From positions 4,588,001-4,652,000 of the forward strand of contig NZ_LT670844.1 in NCBI RefSeq assembly GCF_900141755.1: a DNA stretch of 64,000 nt. Direction: 5' to 3'. The DNA is from Bradyrhizobium lablabi. GTDB taxonomy: Bacteria; Pseudomonadota; Alphaproteobacteria; Rhizobiales; Xanthobacteraceae. The position numbers were made by a program, and so were the translations under genes. Below are positions 32,261 to 40,823 of the stretch, piece by piece; positions within the stretch are counted from its first letter, which is position 1, and every line of letters starts with the position of its first letter. The notes beneath the pieces were generated by a model. The model was not told where the DNA came from. It searched no databases and saw only the letters and a list, made by a program, of their open reading frames with translations.

Positions 32261-35200
32261 AGCTGTGCAGGGTCTTCAGGGTTGCCATGTACTGATCGAG
32301 ATCGAAGCGCTCGATGAGCGAGCGCATTTGCGAAACGAAGCCGGTATGTTCGGGGTAATCGGTACCGATCTCGTCGAGCTTGAGCTGGATCGCGCGAATG
32401 TAACCCAATTGCCCGAGGCCGATCAGTTCCTCGACATGCTTCACCGGCGGCCGTGAGCCATTGGCCGGCTCCCAGTGCGGGACGACAATCTGGGCGTTTT
32501 CATATTGCCACTCGATCTTCAAAAGCTGGCGGATCAATTCCAACAGTCGGGGAATATCGATCGGCTTCATCAGATAGCCGTCGTGAAACGGCTGCGCCAG
32601 TGGCGCGCCATGCGCCTCCAGCGCGCTCGCCGACACCATCAGGATGCGGGCCTGATGATGGCCGGTCGAGCGCAGCGTCTCCGCAACCTTCCAGCCGTCC
32701 ATGCCGGACATCGAGATATCCAAAAGAAATAGATCCGGCCGGCAATGCGCCGATAGCGCCAGACAGCCGGGGCCGTCCGGCGCGCTCAGTAGAATAAAAC
32801 CGAGCGGCGTCAGCACTTCGCGCAGGAGATCGCGGTGGACGGGATCGTCGTCGGTGATCAGGATCGTCTTGCGCGGGCCGTGATAGCCGAACACCGGCGC
32901 ATCGACCGGCGCAATTCGCGTCGGATTGGTGACTTCGGAGAGCAGGATCTTCACCCGGAAGGTGCTGCCGGTTCCGACCGTAGAGGTGACCCTGATGTCG
33001 CCGCCCATCACGCCCGCAAGCAGCCGGCTGATCGTCAGGCCAAGACCGGTTCCGGTCTGCGGCTGCGAGACGCCCAGGGCGCCGCGCTCGAAGGGCGCGA
33101 AGATGCGCTCGAGGTCGGACGCCTGAATTCCCGGGCCAGTGTCGATCACTTCGAACTCGGCAACCGGGCTGCGGTAATGCACGACGAACTGCAGGCTGCC
33201 GCTTTGGGTAAATTTTATGGCGTTCGACAACAGGTTGATCAGGATCTGGCGCAGGCGCTTTTCGTCGGCGTAGACGACGACCGGCAGCACCGGTGGCCGC
33301 TTGAAGATAAAATCGATGCCTTTTGCGGCGGCCTGCAGACGGAACATGCCGACCAGCTGATCGAGAAATTCGCTCAAGCGGACTTCGTCCCGCGACAGAT
33401 AAAGCCGGCCCGCCTCGATTTTCGAAATGTCCAGAATGCCGTCGATCAATCCCGACAGATGGTCGGCGCTGCGGCGGACCACGCGCACCTGATCGCGCGG
33501 TTTTGCCTGCAGGCTGGAATCCTGCTCCAGCAATTGCGCATAGCCGGAGATGGCGTTCAGTGGCGAGCGCAGTTCATGGCTCAATCCGACGACATACCGG
33601 CTCTTCGCCAGATTGGCGGACTCGGCGACTTCCTTGGCGCGCTGCAGTTCGGCGTCGGTGCGCTTGTGCGCGTCGATTTCCTGGATCAAGAGCGTGGTTT
33701 GCCGCCGCGTTTCCTCTTCCGCCGCGCGCCGGCTCTGCTGCGCCAGCACGAACAGCCACGCCACCACGCCGATGATGATGGTGAGCGCAAAAAATGCTTT
33801 CCACAACACATCCGACACCAGCAGATTATCGGCGTGTGCCGTCACTGAGGTCTGCAGATAGATCAGGCCGAGCGTCAGCCCGACCAGGCCGGCAGAAATC
33901 ACGAACACGCCGAGATAATGTCCGAGCTGCGAATTGATGCGGGCGTAGATCGGTCGCGGCAGCAGTTTGCCGAGCGTGTCTGCGACCTGCGCCTGGATCC
34001 GCGCATGCGGCTTGCAGAGATCATGGCAGCGCGCGTCGAGCGAACAGCACAGAGAACAGATCGGGCCGGCGTAAGCCGGACAGGACGCGGTGTCCTCGGG
34101 CTCAAATGAATGCTCGCAGATGCAGCACTGGATCGCCTCGATGTTTTGCCAGCTCCGCTTCGGCTTGCGCGCGATGTAATATTTGCCGTCGGTGGCATAG
34201 GCGATCAGCGGCGCGGTGACAAAAGCCACGACCAGCGCGACGAACGGCGCCAGCGCCTTCGCTGTCGGTCCGAACACGCCATAGAACGCCGTGATGGAAA
34301 CGATGGTGGCCGTCGTCATCGCGCCGACGCCGACCGGATTGATGTCATAGAGATGGGCGCGCTTGAACTCCATGTGTTGTGGGCGCAGGCCGAGCGGCCG
34401 GTTCACCACGAGATCGGCGACCAGCGCGCCGACCCAGGCGATGGCGACGTTGGAGTAAAGCGCCAGCGTCTGCTCCAGCGCCTTGTAGACCCCGATCTCC
34501 ATCAACAGGAGCGCGACCAGCACGTTGAAGACCAGCCAGACCACGCGGCCGGGATGGCTGTGGGTGAGGCGGGAAAAGAAATTCGACCAGGCGATCGAAC
34601 CGGCATAGGCGTTGGTGACGTTGATCTTCAACTGCGAGAGGATGACAAACGTCCCGGTCAGCGCCAACGCGAGATCCGGCTGCGACAGCACGTAGCGAAA
34701 CGCTTCGCGATACATGTGCGCGGGTTCCGCGGCATGCTCGGCGGAAACGCCATGGCTCAAGGCAAAGTACGCCAGGAACGATCCGGCGAGCAGCTTGAGC
34801 GCGCCGAGGATGATCCAGCCGGGTCCGGCGCTCAACAGCGCGATCCACCACGAGGTTCTTGAGGTGCGCCGGTCGCGTGGCAGAAATCGCAGGAAGTCGA
34901 CCTGCTCGCCGATCTGCGCCACCAGCGAGAACACCACCGAAGCTGCGGTGCCGAACAGCAGCAGGTCGAGATGGCCGTCAAGGCTGCCGTGCTCTCCGGC
35001 GAATGTTCGCCACTCCGCGAAGGAGTGCGGATTGGCGTAGGCGATCGCCGCAAAGGGCAGGATGTGAAGGATGATCCAGGCCGGCTGCGTCCACAATTGG
35101 AAGCGGCTGATCAAGGTGATGCCGTGCGTGACCAGGGGAATGATGACGACGGCGCTGATGAGATAGCCGATCGGGCGCGGAATCCCGAAGCACATCTCGA

Positions 35201-35621
35201 GTGCGGTTGCGAGAATGACCGCTTCGATCGCAAAGAAGATGAAGGTGAAGGAGGCGTAGATCAGCGAGGTGATGGTCGAGCCGATATAGCCGAAGCCGGC
35301 GCCGCGGGTCAGAAGATCGATGTCGATGCCGCATTTGGCGGCGTGATAGGCGATCGGCAGGCCGCAGCAGAAGATGATGACACTGACCACCAGGATCGCC
35401 GCGGCGGCGTTGGTGACCCCGTAATTGAGTGTGATGGTGCCGCCGATCGCCTCCAGGGCCAGGAATGAAATCGCGCCCAGGGCAGTGTTGGCGACGCGGG
35501 CGGCGGACCAGCGCCGCGCGCTCTTGGCTGTGAAGCGCAGCGCGTAGTCTTCCAGCGTCTGGTTGGCAACCCACTGATTATACTGGCGCCTGACGCGGTC
35601 TATCCGCTGCCGCCCTGCCAC
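32250..35621 (-). CDS. NCS1-type permease fused to hybrid histidine kinase
   Basis: A 1123-residue 'transceptor'. Residues about 20-485 form a twelve-helix permease of the nucleobase:cation symporter-1 type (cytosine, purine, allantoin, hydantoin transporters). A linker follows with nine cysteines between 499 and 536, probably metal binding. Two more helices lie at about 570-630 and a coiled segment at 630-670. Next are HisKA with His682 in SHELRSP, HATPase to about 895, a receiver (about 917-1035; Asp968) and a C-terminal helical, possibly Hpt-like tail. The last base pairs overlap the response-regulator gene. It faces urtA across 163 bases. It probably senses a nitrogen compound, perhaps while transporting it; the ligand is unknown. 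Confidence 0.9.
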   Translation of the reverse strand: MAGRQRIDRVRRQYNQWVANQTLEDYALRFTAKSARRWSAARVANTALGAISFLALEAIGGTITLNYGVTNAAAAILVVSVIIFCCGLPIAYHAAKCGIDIDLLTRGAGFGYIGSTITSLIYASFTFIFFAIEAVILATALEMCFGIPRPIGYLISAVVIIPLVTHGITLISRFQLWTQPAWIILHILPFAAIAYANPHSFAEWRTFAGEHGSLDGHLDLLLFGTAASVVFSLVAQIGEQVDFLRFLPRDRRTSRTSWWIALLSAGPGWIILGALKLLAGSFLAYFALSHGVSAEHAAEPAHMYREAFRYVLSQPDLALALTGTFVILSQLKINVTNAYAGSIAWSNFFSRLTHSHPGRVVWLVFNVLVALLLMEIGVYKALEQTLALYSNVAIAWVGALVADLVVNRPLGLRPQHMEFKRAHLYDINPVGVGAMTTATIVSITAFYGVFGPTAKALAPFVALVVAFVTAPLIAYATDGKYYIARKPKRSWQNIEAIQCCICEHSFEPEDTASCPAYAGPICSLCCSLDARCHDLCKPHARIQAQVADTLGKLLPRPIYARINSQLGHYLGVFVISAGLVGLTLGLIYLQTSVTAHADNLLVSDVLWKAFFALTIIIGVVAWLFVLAQQSRRAAEEETRRQTTLLIQEIDAHKRTDAELQRAKEVAESANLAKSRYVVGLSHELRSPLNAISGYAQLLEQDSSLQAKPRDQVRVVRRSADHLSGLIDGILDISKIEAGRLYLSRDEVRLSEFLDQLVGMFRLQAAAKGIDFIFKRPPVLPVVVYADEKRLRQILINLLSNAIKFTQSGSLQFVVHYRSPVAEFEVIDTGPGIQASDLERIFAPFERGALGVSQPQTGTGLGLTISRLLAGVMGGDIRVTSTVGTGSTFRVKILLSEVTNPTRIAPVDAPVFGYHGPRKTILITDDDPVHRDLLREVLTPLGFILLSAPDGPGCLALSAHCRPDLFLLDISMSGMDGWKVAETLRSTGHHQARILMVSASALEAHGAPLAQPFHDGYLMKPIDIPRLLELIRQLLKIEWQYENAQIVVPHWEPANGSRPPVKHVEELIGLGQLGYIRAIQLKLDEIGTDYPEHTGFVSQMRSLIERFDLDQYMATLKTLHSYDH

Positions 35622-35697
35622 TTAATACTCCTCGCTCGCGAGCTGACAGCCCGCAAAACCCCAAACCAAAACCTACGTCGCTATTTTGCGGTGCAAT

Positions 35698-35715
35698 ATA
35701 CGCGATCTTGCGTAT
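35698..35715. promoter_or_regulatory. Inverted repeat ATACGC-N6-GCGTAT upstream of urtA
   Basis: A perfect 6-bp inverted repeat with a six-base spacer in the 163-bp region between the permease-kinase gene and urtA. It directly neighbours a second palindrome at 35717. It is a candidate binding site for the linked response regulator; LuxR-type regulators bind sites of about this size. Confidence 0.4.
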
Positions 35716-35716
35716 C

Positions 35717-35729
35717 TGTGCACTGCACA
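35717..35729. promoter_or_regulatory. Palindrome TGTGCA-C-TGCACA upstream of urtA
   Basis: A perfect 13-bp odd palindrome ending 55 bases before the urtA start. It resembles half-sites of nitrogen regulators (TGCAC) but does not fit the full NtrC consensus, and I find no -24/-12 promoter behind it. It could be an operator for the local two-component system. Confidence 0.4.
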
Positions 35730-35784
35730 ATTCGAGCAATCCTTGCCTCCGCAATAGGCGTCCTCGAACCAAAATGGGGTACTC

Positions 35785-37047
35785 ATGTCAGACGAAATCA
35801 AACGGGGCCTGCAGTCTCCGCTTCGGCGCAAACTGTTGATGGGAATGGCCGCCTTGCCGGCCATCGCGATGCTTCCACGCCCATCCTTCGCGGACGTTCC
35901 CGCGACTTCGGCGGTGAACACCACGGGTCTTGCGGTAACCGACACCGAGGTGACGGTCGGCATCCTTCACTCCGTCACCGGCACGATGGCGATCTCGGAA
36001 ACCGGCTCGGTGGAAGCGGAGAAGCTCGCGATCGAGCAGATCAACGCCGCCGGCGGCGTGCTCGGCCGCAAGATCAAGTTCATCCAGGAAGACGGCGCCA
36101 GCGACTGGCCGACCTTCGCCGAGAAGGCGAAGAAGTTGCTCGTCAACGACAAGTGCGCCGCGGTGATGGGCTGCTGGACCTCGGCCTCGCGCAAGGCAGT
36201 GCTGCCGGTGTTCGAGCAGTATAACGGCATGCTCTATTATCCGACCTTTTATGAAGGCCTCGAGCAATCCAAGAACGTCATCTATACCGGCCAGGAAGCG
36301 ACGCAACAGATCATCGCGGGCCTCGATTGGGTCAACAAGACCAAGGGCGCAAAGACCTTCTATCTGCTCGGCTCCGACTACATCTGGCCGCGCACCTCCA
36401 ACAAGATCGCCCGCAAGCATATCGAGGGGCATCTCGCGGGCGGCAAGGTGGTCGGCGAGGAATACTTCCCGCTCGGCAGCACGCAGTTCAATTCGGTGAT
36501 CAACAAGATCAAATTGACAAAACCCGACGTGATCTACGCCATCATCGTCGGCGGCTCGAACGTCGCCTTCTACAAGCAGCTCAAGGCGGCCGGCATCGAC
36601 CTGTCGAAGCAGACGCTTTTGACGATCTCGGTGACCGAAGACGAGATCGACGGCATCGGCGGCGAGAACATCGCGGGCGCCTTTGCCTGCATGAAGTACT
36701 TCCAGTCGCTCGACAACCCCAACAACAAGGCCTTCGTGCCCGCGTTCAAGAAGATGTGGGGCGAGAAGACCGTGATCGGCGACGTGACGCAGGCCGCCTA
36801 TCTCGGCCCGTGGCTGTGGAAATTAACCGCGGAGAAGGCAGGCAGCTTCGATATCGACAAGATCGCAGCCGCTTCGCCGGGGGTCGAATTCAAGGGTGCG
36901 CCGGAGGGCTATGTGCGCATTCACGAAAATCATCACCTTTGGTCGAAGACCCGCGTCGGCAAGGCCAAGCTCGATGGCCAGTACGAGCTGGTTTACGAGA
37001 CCGCCGATCTGGTCGAGCCGGATCCGTTCCCCAAAGGCTATCAGTGA
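35785..37047 (+). CDS. urtA: Urea ABC transporter, substrate-binding protein UrtA
   Basis: A 420-residue periplasmic binding protein of the UrtA/FmdD branch of the Liv family. The N-terminus (RRKLLMGMAALPAIAML, about 14-37) is a signal peptide with a twin-arginine-like start. The ligand region includes LHSVTGTMAISE, MGCWTSASRKAVLPVFE and YPTFYEGLEQS, which are characteristic of urea or short-chain-amide binders. Its length is greater than ordinary LivK. It is the first gene of urtABCDE-fmdA-fmdB. With fmdA downstream, the ligand could be urea or short amides. Its final codons are part of a 17-bp tandem repeat. Confidence 0.94.
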   Translation: MSDEIKRGLQSPLRRKLLMGMAALPAIAMLPRPSFADVPATSAVNTTGLAVTDTEVTVGILHSVTGTMAISETGSVEAEKLAIEQINAAGGVLGRKIKFIQEDGASDWPTFAEKAKKLLVNDKCAAVMGCWTSASRKAVLPVFEQYNGMLYYPTFYEGLEQSKNVIYTGQEATQQIIAGLDWVNKTKGAKTFYLLGSDYIWPRTSNKIARKHIEGHLAGGKVVGEEYFPLGSTQFNSVINKIKLTKPDVIYAIIVGGSNVAFYKQLKAAGIDLSKQTLLTISVTEDEIDGIGGENIAGAFACMKYFQSLDNPNNKAFVPAFKKMWGEKTVIGDVTQAAYLGPWLWKLTAEKAGSFDIDKIAAASPGVEFKGAPEGYVRIHENHHLWSKTRVGKAKLDGQYELVYETADLVEPDPFPKGYQ

Positions 37048-37082
37048 GCAGGCGCTATCAATGAGCAGGCGCTATCAGTGAG
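37038..37082 (+). repeat. 17-bp tandem repeat overlapping the urtA stop
   Basis: The unit CTATCAGTGAGCAGGCG occurs about 2.6 times (37038-37054, 37055-37071, 37072-37082) with one base difference in the second copy. The first copy contains the last codons and stop of urtA, so the gene end has been copied downstream. The extra copies are not translated. Confidence 0.85.
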
Positions 37083-37124
37083 ATTGCGCGCCGCCTAACG
37101 CTCTCGCCGTTCAGCAAACGCTTC

Positions 37125-37146
37125 GCGTGGACTTGAAAGTCCACGC
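37125..37146 (+). promoter_or_regulatory. Stem-loop between urtA and urtB
   Basis: GCGTGGACTT (37125-37134) and AAGTCCACGC (37137-37146) are perfectly complementary with only GA between, which makes a long hairpin in the mRNA. It lies in the 164-base gap between the binding-protein gene and the membrane genes. Such hairpins often protect an upstream message or partly stop transcription so that binding protein is made in excess. No T-run follows, so full termination is unlikely. Confidence 0.55.
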
Positions 37147-37211
37147 CCGCAACCGCCGCGTCCGCGATCTCTATTGCGGCGCGGACCTTCCCGACGACGG
37201 AGACTGGTTCG

Positions 37212-38138
37212 ATGTTCGGCGACTATTCGATTGGCGATCTCGGCGCGATTTTCGCGATGCAGGGTTTCGCGGGGCTGATCCTGTTTTCCGTCTACGTGCT
37301 GATGGCGCTCGGGCTTGCCATCATCTTCGGCCAGATGGGCGTAATCAACATGGCGCATGGCGAGTTCATGATCCTCGGCGCCTACGTCACCTGGATGACG
37401 TCGAACTTTTTCCAATCCTTCCTTCCGGGCCTGTTTGGCGGCTACTTCTTCGTTGCGATGATCCTCGCATTCCTGGCATCCGGGGCGCTCGGCATGCTGG
37501 TCGAATGGGGGCTGATCCGGCATCTCTACAGGCGCCCGCTGGATACGCTTCTGGCGACCTGGGGACTGAGCCTTATCCTGCAGCAGGCTTATCGTTCGAT
37601 CTTCGGCGCACGCGAAGTCGGCGTTGAGCTGCCGCAGTGGATGCTGGGCTCCAAACAGGTAACCGATTCGATCGAAGTGCCGATCAACGGCATTTTCGTG
37701 ATGTGCCTGACCGTGCTGATCACGATTTGCGTCGCCTACATCATGTACAAATCGCGCTGGGGCAGGCAGGTCCGCGCCGTCGTGCAGAACCGCGTGATGG
37801 CCGGCGCCGTCGGCATCAACACCGAGAAGGTCGACCGTTACACCTTCGGCCTCGGCTGTGGCATCGCCGGCATCGCAGGCTCTGCCTTCACCATGATCGG
37901 CTCGACGGGGCCGACCGCCGGCCAGCTCTATATCGTCGATACGTTCCTGGTCGTCGTATTCGGCGGTGCCGCGAGCCTGCTCGGCACCATCGCGTCCGCC
38001 TTCACCATCTCGCAGACGCAATCGACGCTCGAGTTTTTCCTCTCGGGGTCGATGGCCAAGGTCATCACGCTACTCGCGATCGTCGCGATCCTGATGCTGC
38101 GGCCGCAGGGGCTGTTCGCGCTAAAAGTTCGAAGATAA
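37212..38138 (+). CDS. urtB: Urea ABC transporter permease UrtB
   Basis: A 308-residue LivH-type permease with eight or nine membrane helices. It has the GLAIIFGQMGVINMAHGEFMILGAY segment near residue 35, typical of UrtB, and the LRPQGLF end common to the family. It pairs with UrtC to form the channel. The ATG at 37212 begins the hydrophobic protein; the upstream ribosome site is weak. It is separated from urtA by the stem-loop region and from urtC by 18 bases. Confidence 0.94.
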   Translation: MFGDYSIGDLGAIFAMQGFAGLILFSVYVLMALGLAIIFGQMGVINMAHGEFMILGAYVTWMTSNFFQSFLPGLFGGYFFVAMILAFLASGALGMLVEWGLIRHLYRRPLDTLLATWGLSLILQQAYRSIFGAREVGVELPQWMLGSKQVTDSIEVPINGIFVMCLTVLITICVAYIMYKSRWGRQVRAVVQNRVMAGAVGINTEKVDRYTFGLGCGIAGIAGSAFTMIGSTGPTAGQLYIVDTFLVVVFGGAASLLGTIASAFTISQTQSTLEFFLSGSMAKVITLLAIVAILMLRPQGLFALKVRR

Positions 38139-38156
38139 GAACAAGAAGGCTCGGTC

Positions 38157-39296
38157 ATGATCAACTCGCGTTTCTTCAATCGCTCCGAGCTCATCGGCTT
38201 CGTGACGCTGGCCGTCCTCTTGTTCCTCATTCTGCCGCTGGCGCTCGACATCTTTCGCCTCAATCTGGTCGCCAAATACCTGACCTACGCCTTTGTCGCG
38301 GTCGGCCTCGTGCTGTGCTGGGGCTATGGCGGCATCTTGAGCCTCGGCCAGGGCGTGTTCTTCGGCCTCGGCGGCTACTGCATGGCGATGTACCTCAAGC
38401 TCGAGGCATCGAGCGTCGAGAACACCAAGATCCAGTCGACGCCGGGCATCCCCGACTTCATGGACTGGAATCAGATCACGCAACTGCCGTTGTTCTGGAA
38501 GCCGTTCCACAGTTTCCCTTTCACGGTGCTCGCGATCCTGCTGGTGCCGGCCTTCTTTTCCCTGATCATCGGTGCCGCGATGTTCAAGCGCCGGGTCGGT
38601 GGCGTGTATTTCGCGATCATCACGCAAGCGATCGCGGCCATTCTGACCATCCTGATCGTCGGCCAGCAGGGCTACACCGGCGGCATCAACGGCATCACCG
38701 ATTTGCGCACCCTGCACGGCTGGGACATCCGCACCGACCACGCCAAGTTCATCCTTTACTTCGTCGAGGTGATCCTGCTGTTCGGCTGCATCGTGCTGGC
38801 GCAGTTCATCCGCCTGACAAAGCTCGGCCGCATCCTGGTGGCGATGCGTGAGCAGGAGGATCGCGTGCGATTCTCCGGCTACAGTGTCGCCAATTTCAAG
38901 ATCTTTGCATTCTGCATGGCTGCGGTGTTTGCCGCGATCGGCGGGGCGATGTTCACCCTCGAAGTCGGCTTTATGTCGCCGTCCTTTGTCGGCATCGTGC
39001 CCTCAATCGAGATGGTGATCTACACCGCGGTCGGCGGTCGGATTTCGATCTTCGGCGCCGTCTACGGCACGCTATTGGTGAATTTCGCCAAGACCAGCCT
39101 GTCGGAATCCTTTCCTCAGCTATGGCTGTTCGGGCTCGGCGCGCTGTTCATCGCCGTGGTGCTGGCCTTCCCGGATGGTCTCGCCGGCATCTGGCGCGAC
39201 TACGTGCAGCCCCGCATCGACCGCTTGATGTCGTCGCGCAAGCCGAAAAACGGCTGGAGCGACAGTTCGGTCGCCGACGGCGCACCGGCCGAGTGA
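38157..39296 (+). CDS. urtC: Urea ABC transporter permease UrtC
   Basis: A 379-residue LivM-type permease. It is longer than ordinary LivM because of an insertion after the first helices (about 80-120, with a VENTKIQSTPGIPDFMDW segment), a trait of UrtC. The WGYGGILSLGQGVFFGLGGYCMAM segment and the GQQGYTGGINGITDL loop are family hallmarks. The C-terminus carries a polar tail. It starts 18 bases after urtB and ends ten bases before urtD. Confidence 0.94.
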   Translation: MINSRFFNRSELIGFVTLAVLLFLILPLALDIFRLNLVAKYLTYAFVAVGLVLCWGYGGILSLGQGVFFGLGGYCMAMYLKLEASSVENTKIQSTPGIPDFMDWNQITQLPLFWKPFHSFPFTVLAILLVPAFFSLIIGAAMFKRRVGGVYFAIITQAIAAILTILIVGQQGYTGGINGITDLRTLHGWDIRTDHAKFILYFVEVILLFGCIVLAQFIRLTKLGRILVAMREQEDRVRFSGYSVANFKIFAFCMAAVFAAIGGAMFTLEVGFMSPSFVGIVPSIEMVIYTAVGGRISIFGAVYGTLLVNFAKTSLSESFPQLWLFGLGALFIAVVLAFPDGLAGIWRDYVQPRIDRLMSSRKPKNGWSDSSVADGAPAE

Positions 39297-39306
39297 GGAG
39301 GCAACC

Positions 39307-40062
39307 ATGCTGATAGGTCACCAGCCCAAGGAATTCCTGCTCGCGGTCGAAGCGCTCACGGTTTCCTTCGACGGTTTCAAGGCGGTCAACGATCTGTCGT
39401 TCTATGTCGAGGAGAACGAAATCCGCGTCATCATCGGCCCCAACGGCGCCGGCAAGACAACCGTGCTCGACTTGATCTGCGGCAAGACCAAGGCCACCTC
39501 GGGCTCGATCCAGTTTCGCGGCCAGGAACTGACAAAGCTGAAGGAAAACCAGATCGTGCAGGCCGGCGTCGGCCGAAAATTCCAGACGCCGTCGATCTTC
39601 GACGATCTCACCGTGTTCGAGAATCTGGAAATCTCCTATCCGCGTGGGCGCACCGTGTTCGGCTCGCTGACCTTCAAGCGCGACGCCGCGGTTCGCGAAC
39701 GGGTCGAGGAGGTCTCCGAGATGATTTTCTTGAAAGATCGTCTCAACGTCTACGCCGCGCAATTGAGTCACGGCCAGAAGCAATGGCTCGAGATCGGCAT
39801 GCTGCTGATCCAGAATCCGGACCTCCTGATGCTCGATGAGCCGGTCGCCGGCATGAGCGTCAGCGAGCGCGTCAAGACCGCGGAATTGCTCAACCGCATC
39901 ATCAAGGACCGCTCGGTGCTGGTGATCGAGCACGACATGAAATTCGTCGAGGACATCGCCCACAAGGTCACGGTGCTGCACCAGGGCCAGATCCTGTCGG
40001 AGGGCTCGATGGAGCACGTCAAGAACGACCCCAAGGTCATCGAAGTCTATCTCGGGCACTAG
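39307..40062 (+). CDS. urtD: Urea ABC transporter ATP-binding protein UrtD
   Basis: A 251-residue LivG-type ATPase. Walker A is GPNGAGKTT (about residue 49), the signature is LSHGQKQWLEIGMLL and Walker B is LLMLDEPVAG, followed by the switch His in VIEHD. The signature departs from LSGGQ as usual in UrtD. GAGGAGG lies just upstream of the ATG at 39307. It works with UrtE to power uptake. Confidence 0.94.
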   Translation: MLIGHQPKEFLLAVEALTVSFDGFKAVNDLSFYVEENEIRVIIGPNGAGKTTVLDLICGKTKATSGSIQFRGQELTKLKENQIVQAGVGRKFQTPSIFDDLTVFENLEISYPRGRTVFGSLTFKRDAAVRERVEEVSEMIFLKDRLNVYAAQLSHGQKQWLEIGMLLIQNPDLLMLDEPVAGMSVSERVKTAELLNRIIKDRSVLVIEHDMKFVEDIAHKVTVLHQGQILSEGSMEHVKNDPKVIEVYLGH

Positions 40063-40100
40063 GGCATGATCATGCGCAGCCAAGGACAGGGAGCATTTTG

Positions 40101-40790
40101 ATGCTGGCGATCTCGGATCTGCATGTCGCTTACGGCCAGAGCGAAGTGCTGCACGGCCTCAACGTGTCGGTGGCGCCCAACGAGATCGTCGCGATCATGG
40201 GCCGCAACGGCATGGGCAAGACCACGCTGATGAAGTCGCTGATGGGCATCCTGCCGACCAAAAGCGGCTCGGTGACCATGGAAGGCACCGAGCTCAGCAA
40301 ACTGCAGAGCTATGAACGCGTCGCCAAGGGCCTCGCTTATGTGCCGCAGGGGCGGATGATCTTCTCCACCATGACGGTGAAGGAGAACATCGAGACCGGG
40401 CTCGTCGTATCCGGTGAGTCTGAGGTGCCCGGCAGTATCTACGAATTGTTTCCGGTGCTCCTGGAAATGAAAAACCGCCGCGGCGGCAATCTTTCCGGCG
40501 GGCAACAACAACAGCTTGCGATCGCCCGCGCGCTCGCGACAAAACCCAAAGTGCTGCTGCTGGACGAGCCGACCGAAGGGATCCAGCCATCGATCATCAA
40601 GGACATGGCGCGCACCTTAAAGCGCATCCGCGACGAGCGCGGATTGTCGATCGTGGTTTCCGAGCAGGTCCTGAGCTTCGCGCTCGACATCGCCGACCGT
40701 GTGCTGGTCATCGAGAACGGCGAGATCGTGCGTGACGACCCGCGCGAGGGCGTCGATGCCGCGCAGATATCGAAATATTTGTCCGTGTAA
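40101..40790 (+). CDS. urtE: Urea ABC transporter ATP-binding protein UrtE
   Basis: A 229-residue LivF-type ATPase. It has Walker A GRNGMGKTT, where Met replaces the usual Ala as often in UrtE, signature LSGGQQQQLAIARAL and Walker B LLLLDEPTEGIQPSI. The ATG at 40101 with GGGAG seven bases upstream is preferred to an in-frame TTG one codon earlier. It is followed by fmdA after 33 bases. Confidence 0.94.
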   Translation: MLAISDLHVAYGQSEVLHGLNVSVAPNEIVAIMGRNGMGKTTLMKSLMGILPTKSGSVTMEGTELSKLQSYERVAKGLAYVPQGRMIFSTMTVKENIETGLVVSGESEVPGSIYELFPVLLEMKNRRGGNLSGGQQQQLAIARALATKPKVLLLDEPTEGIQPSIIKDMARTLKRIRDERGLSIVVSEQVLSFALDIADRVLVIENGEIVRDDPREGVDAAQISKYLSV

Positions 40791-40823
40791 ATCCACCGTA
40801 GCTTGTAAACAGGGGAGCTTTCG

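Noticed and set aside
35730..35784. Possible -24/-12 (sigma-54) promoter before urtA
   Set aside because: TTGC occurs near 35743, but the GG element at the required distance is absent.
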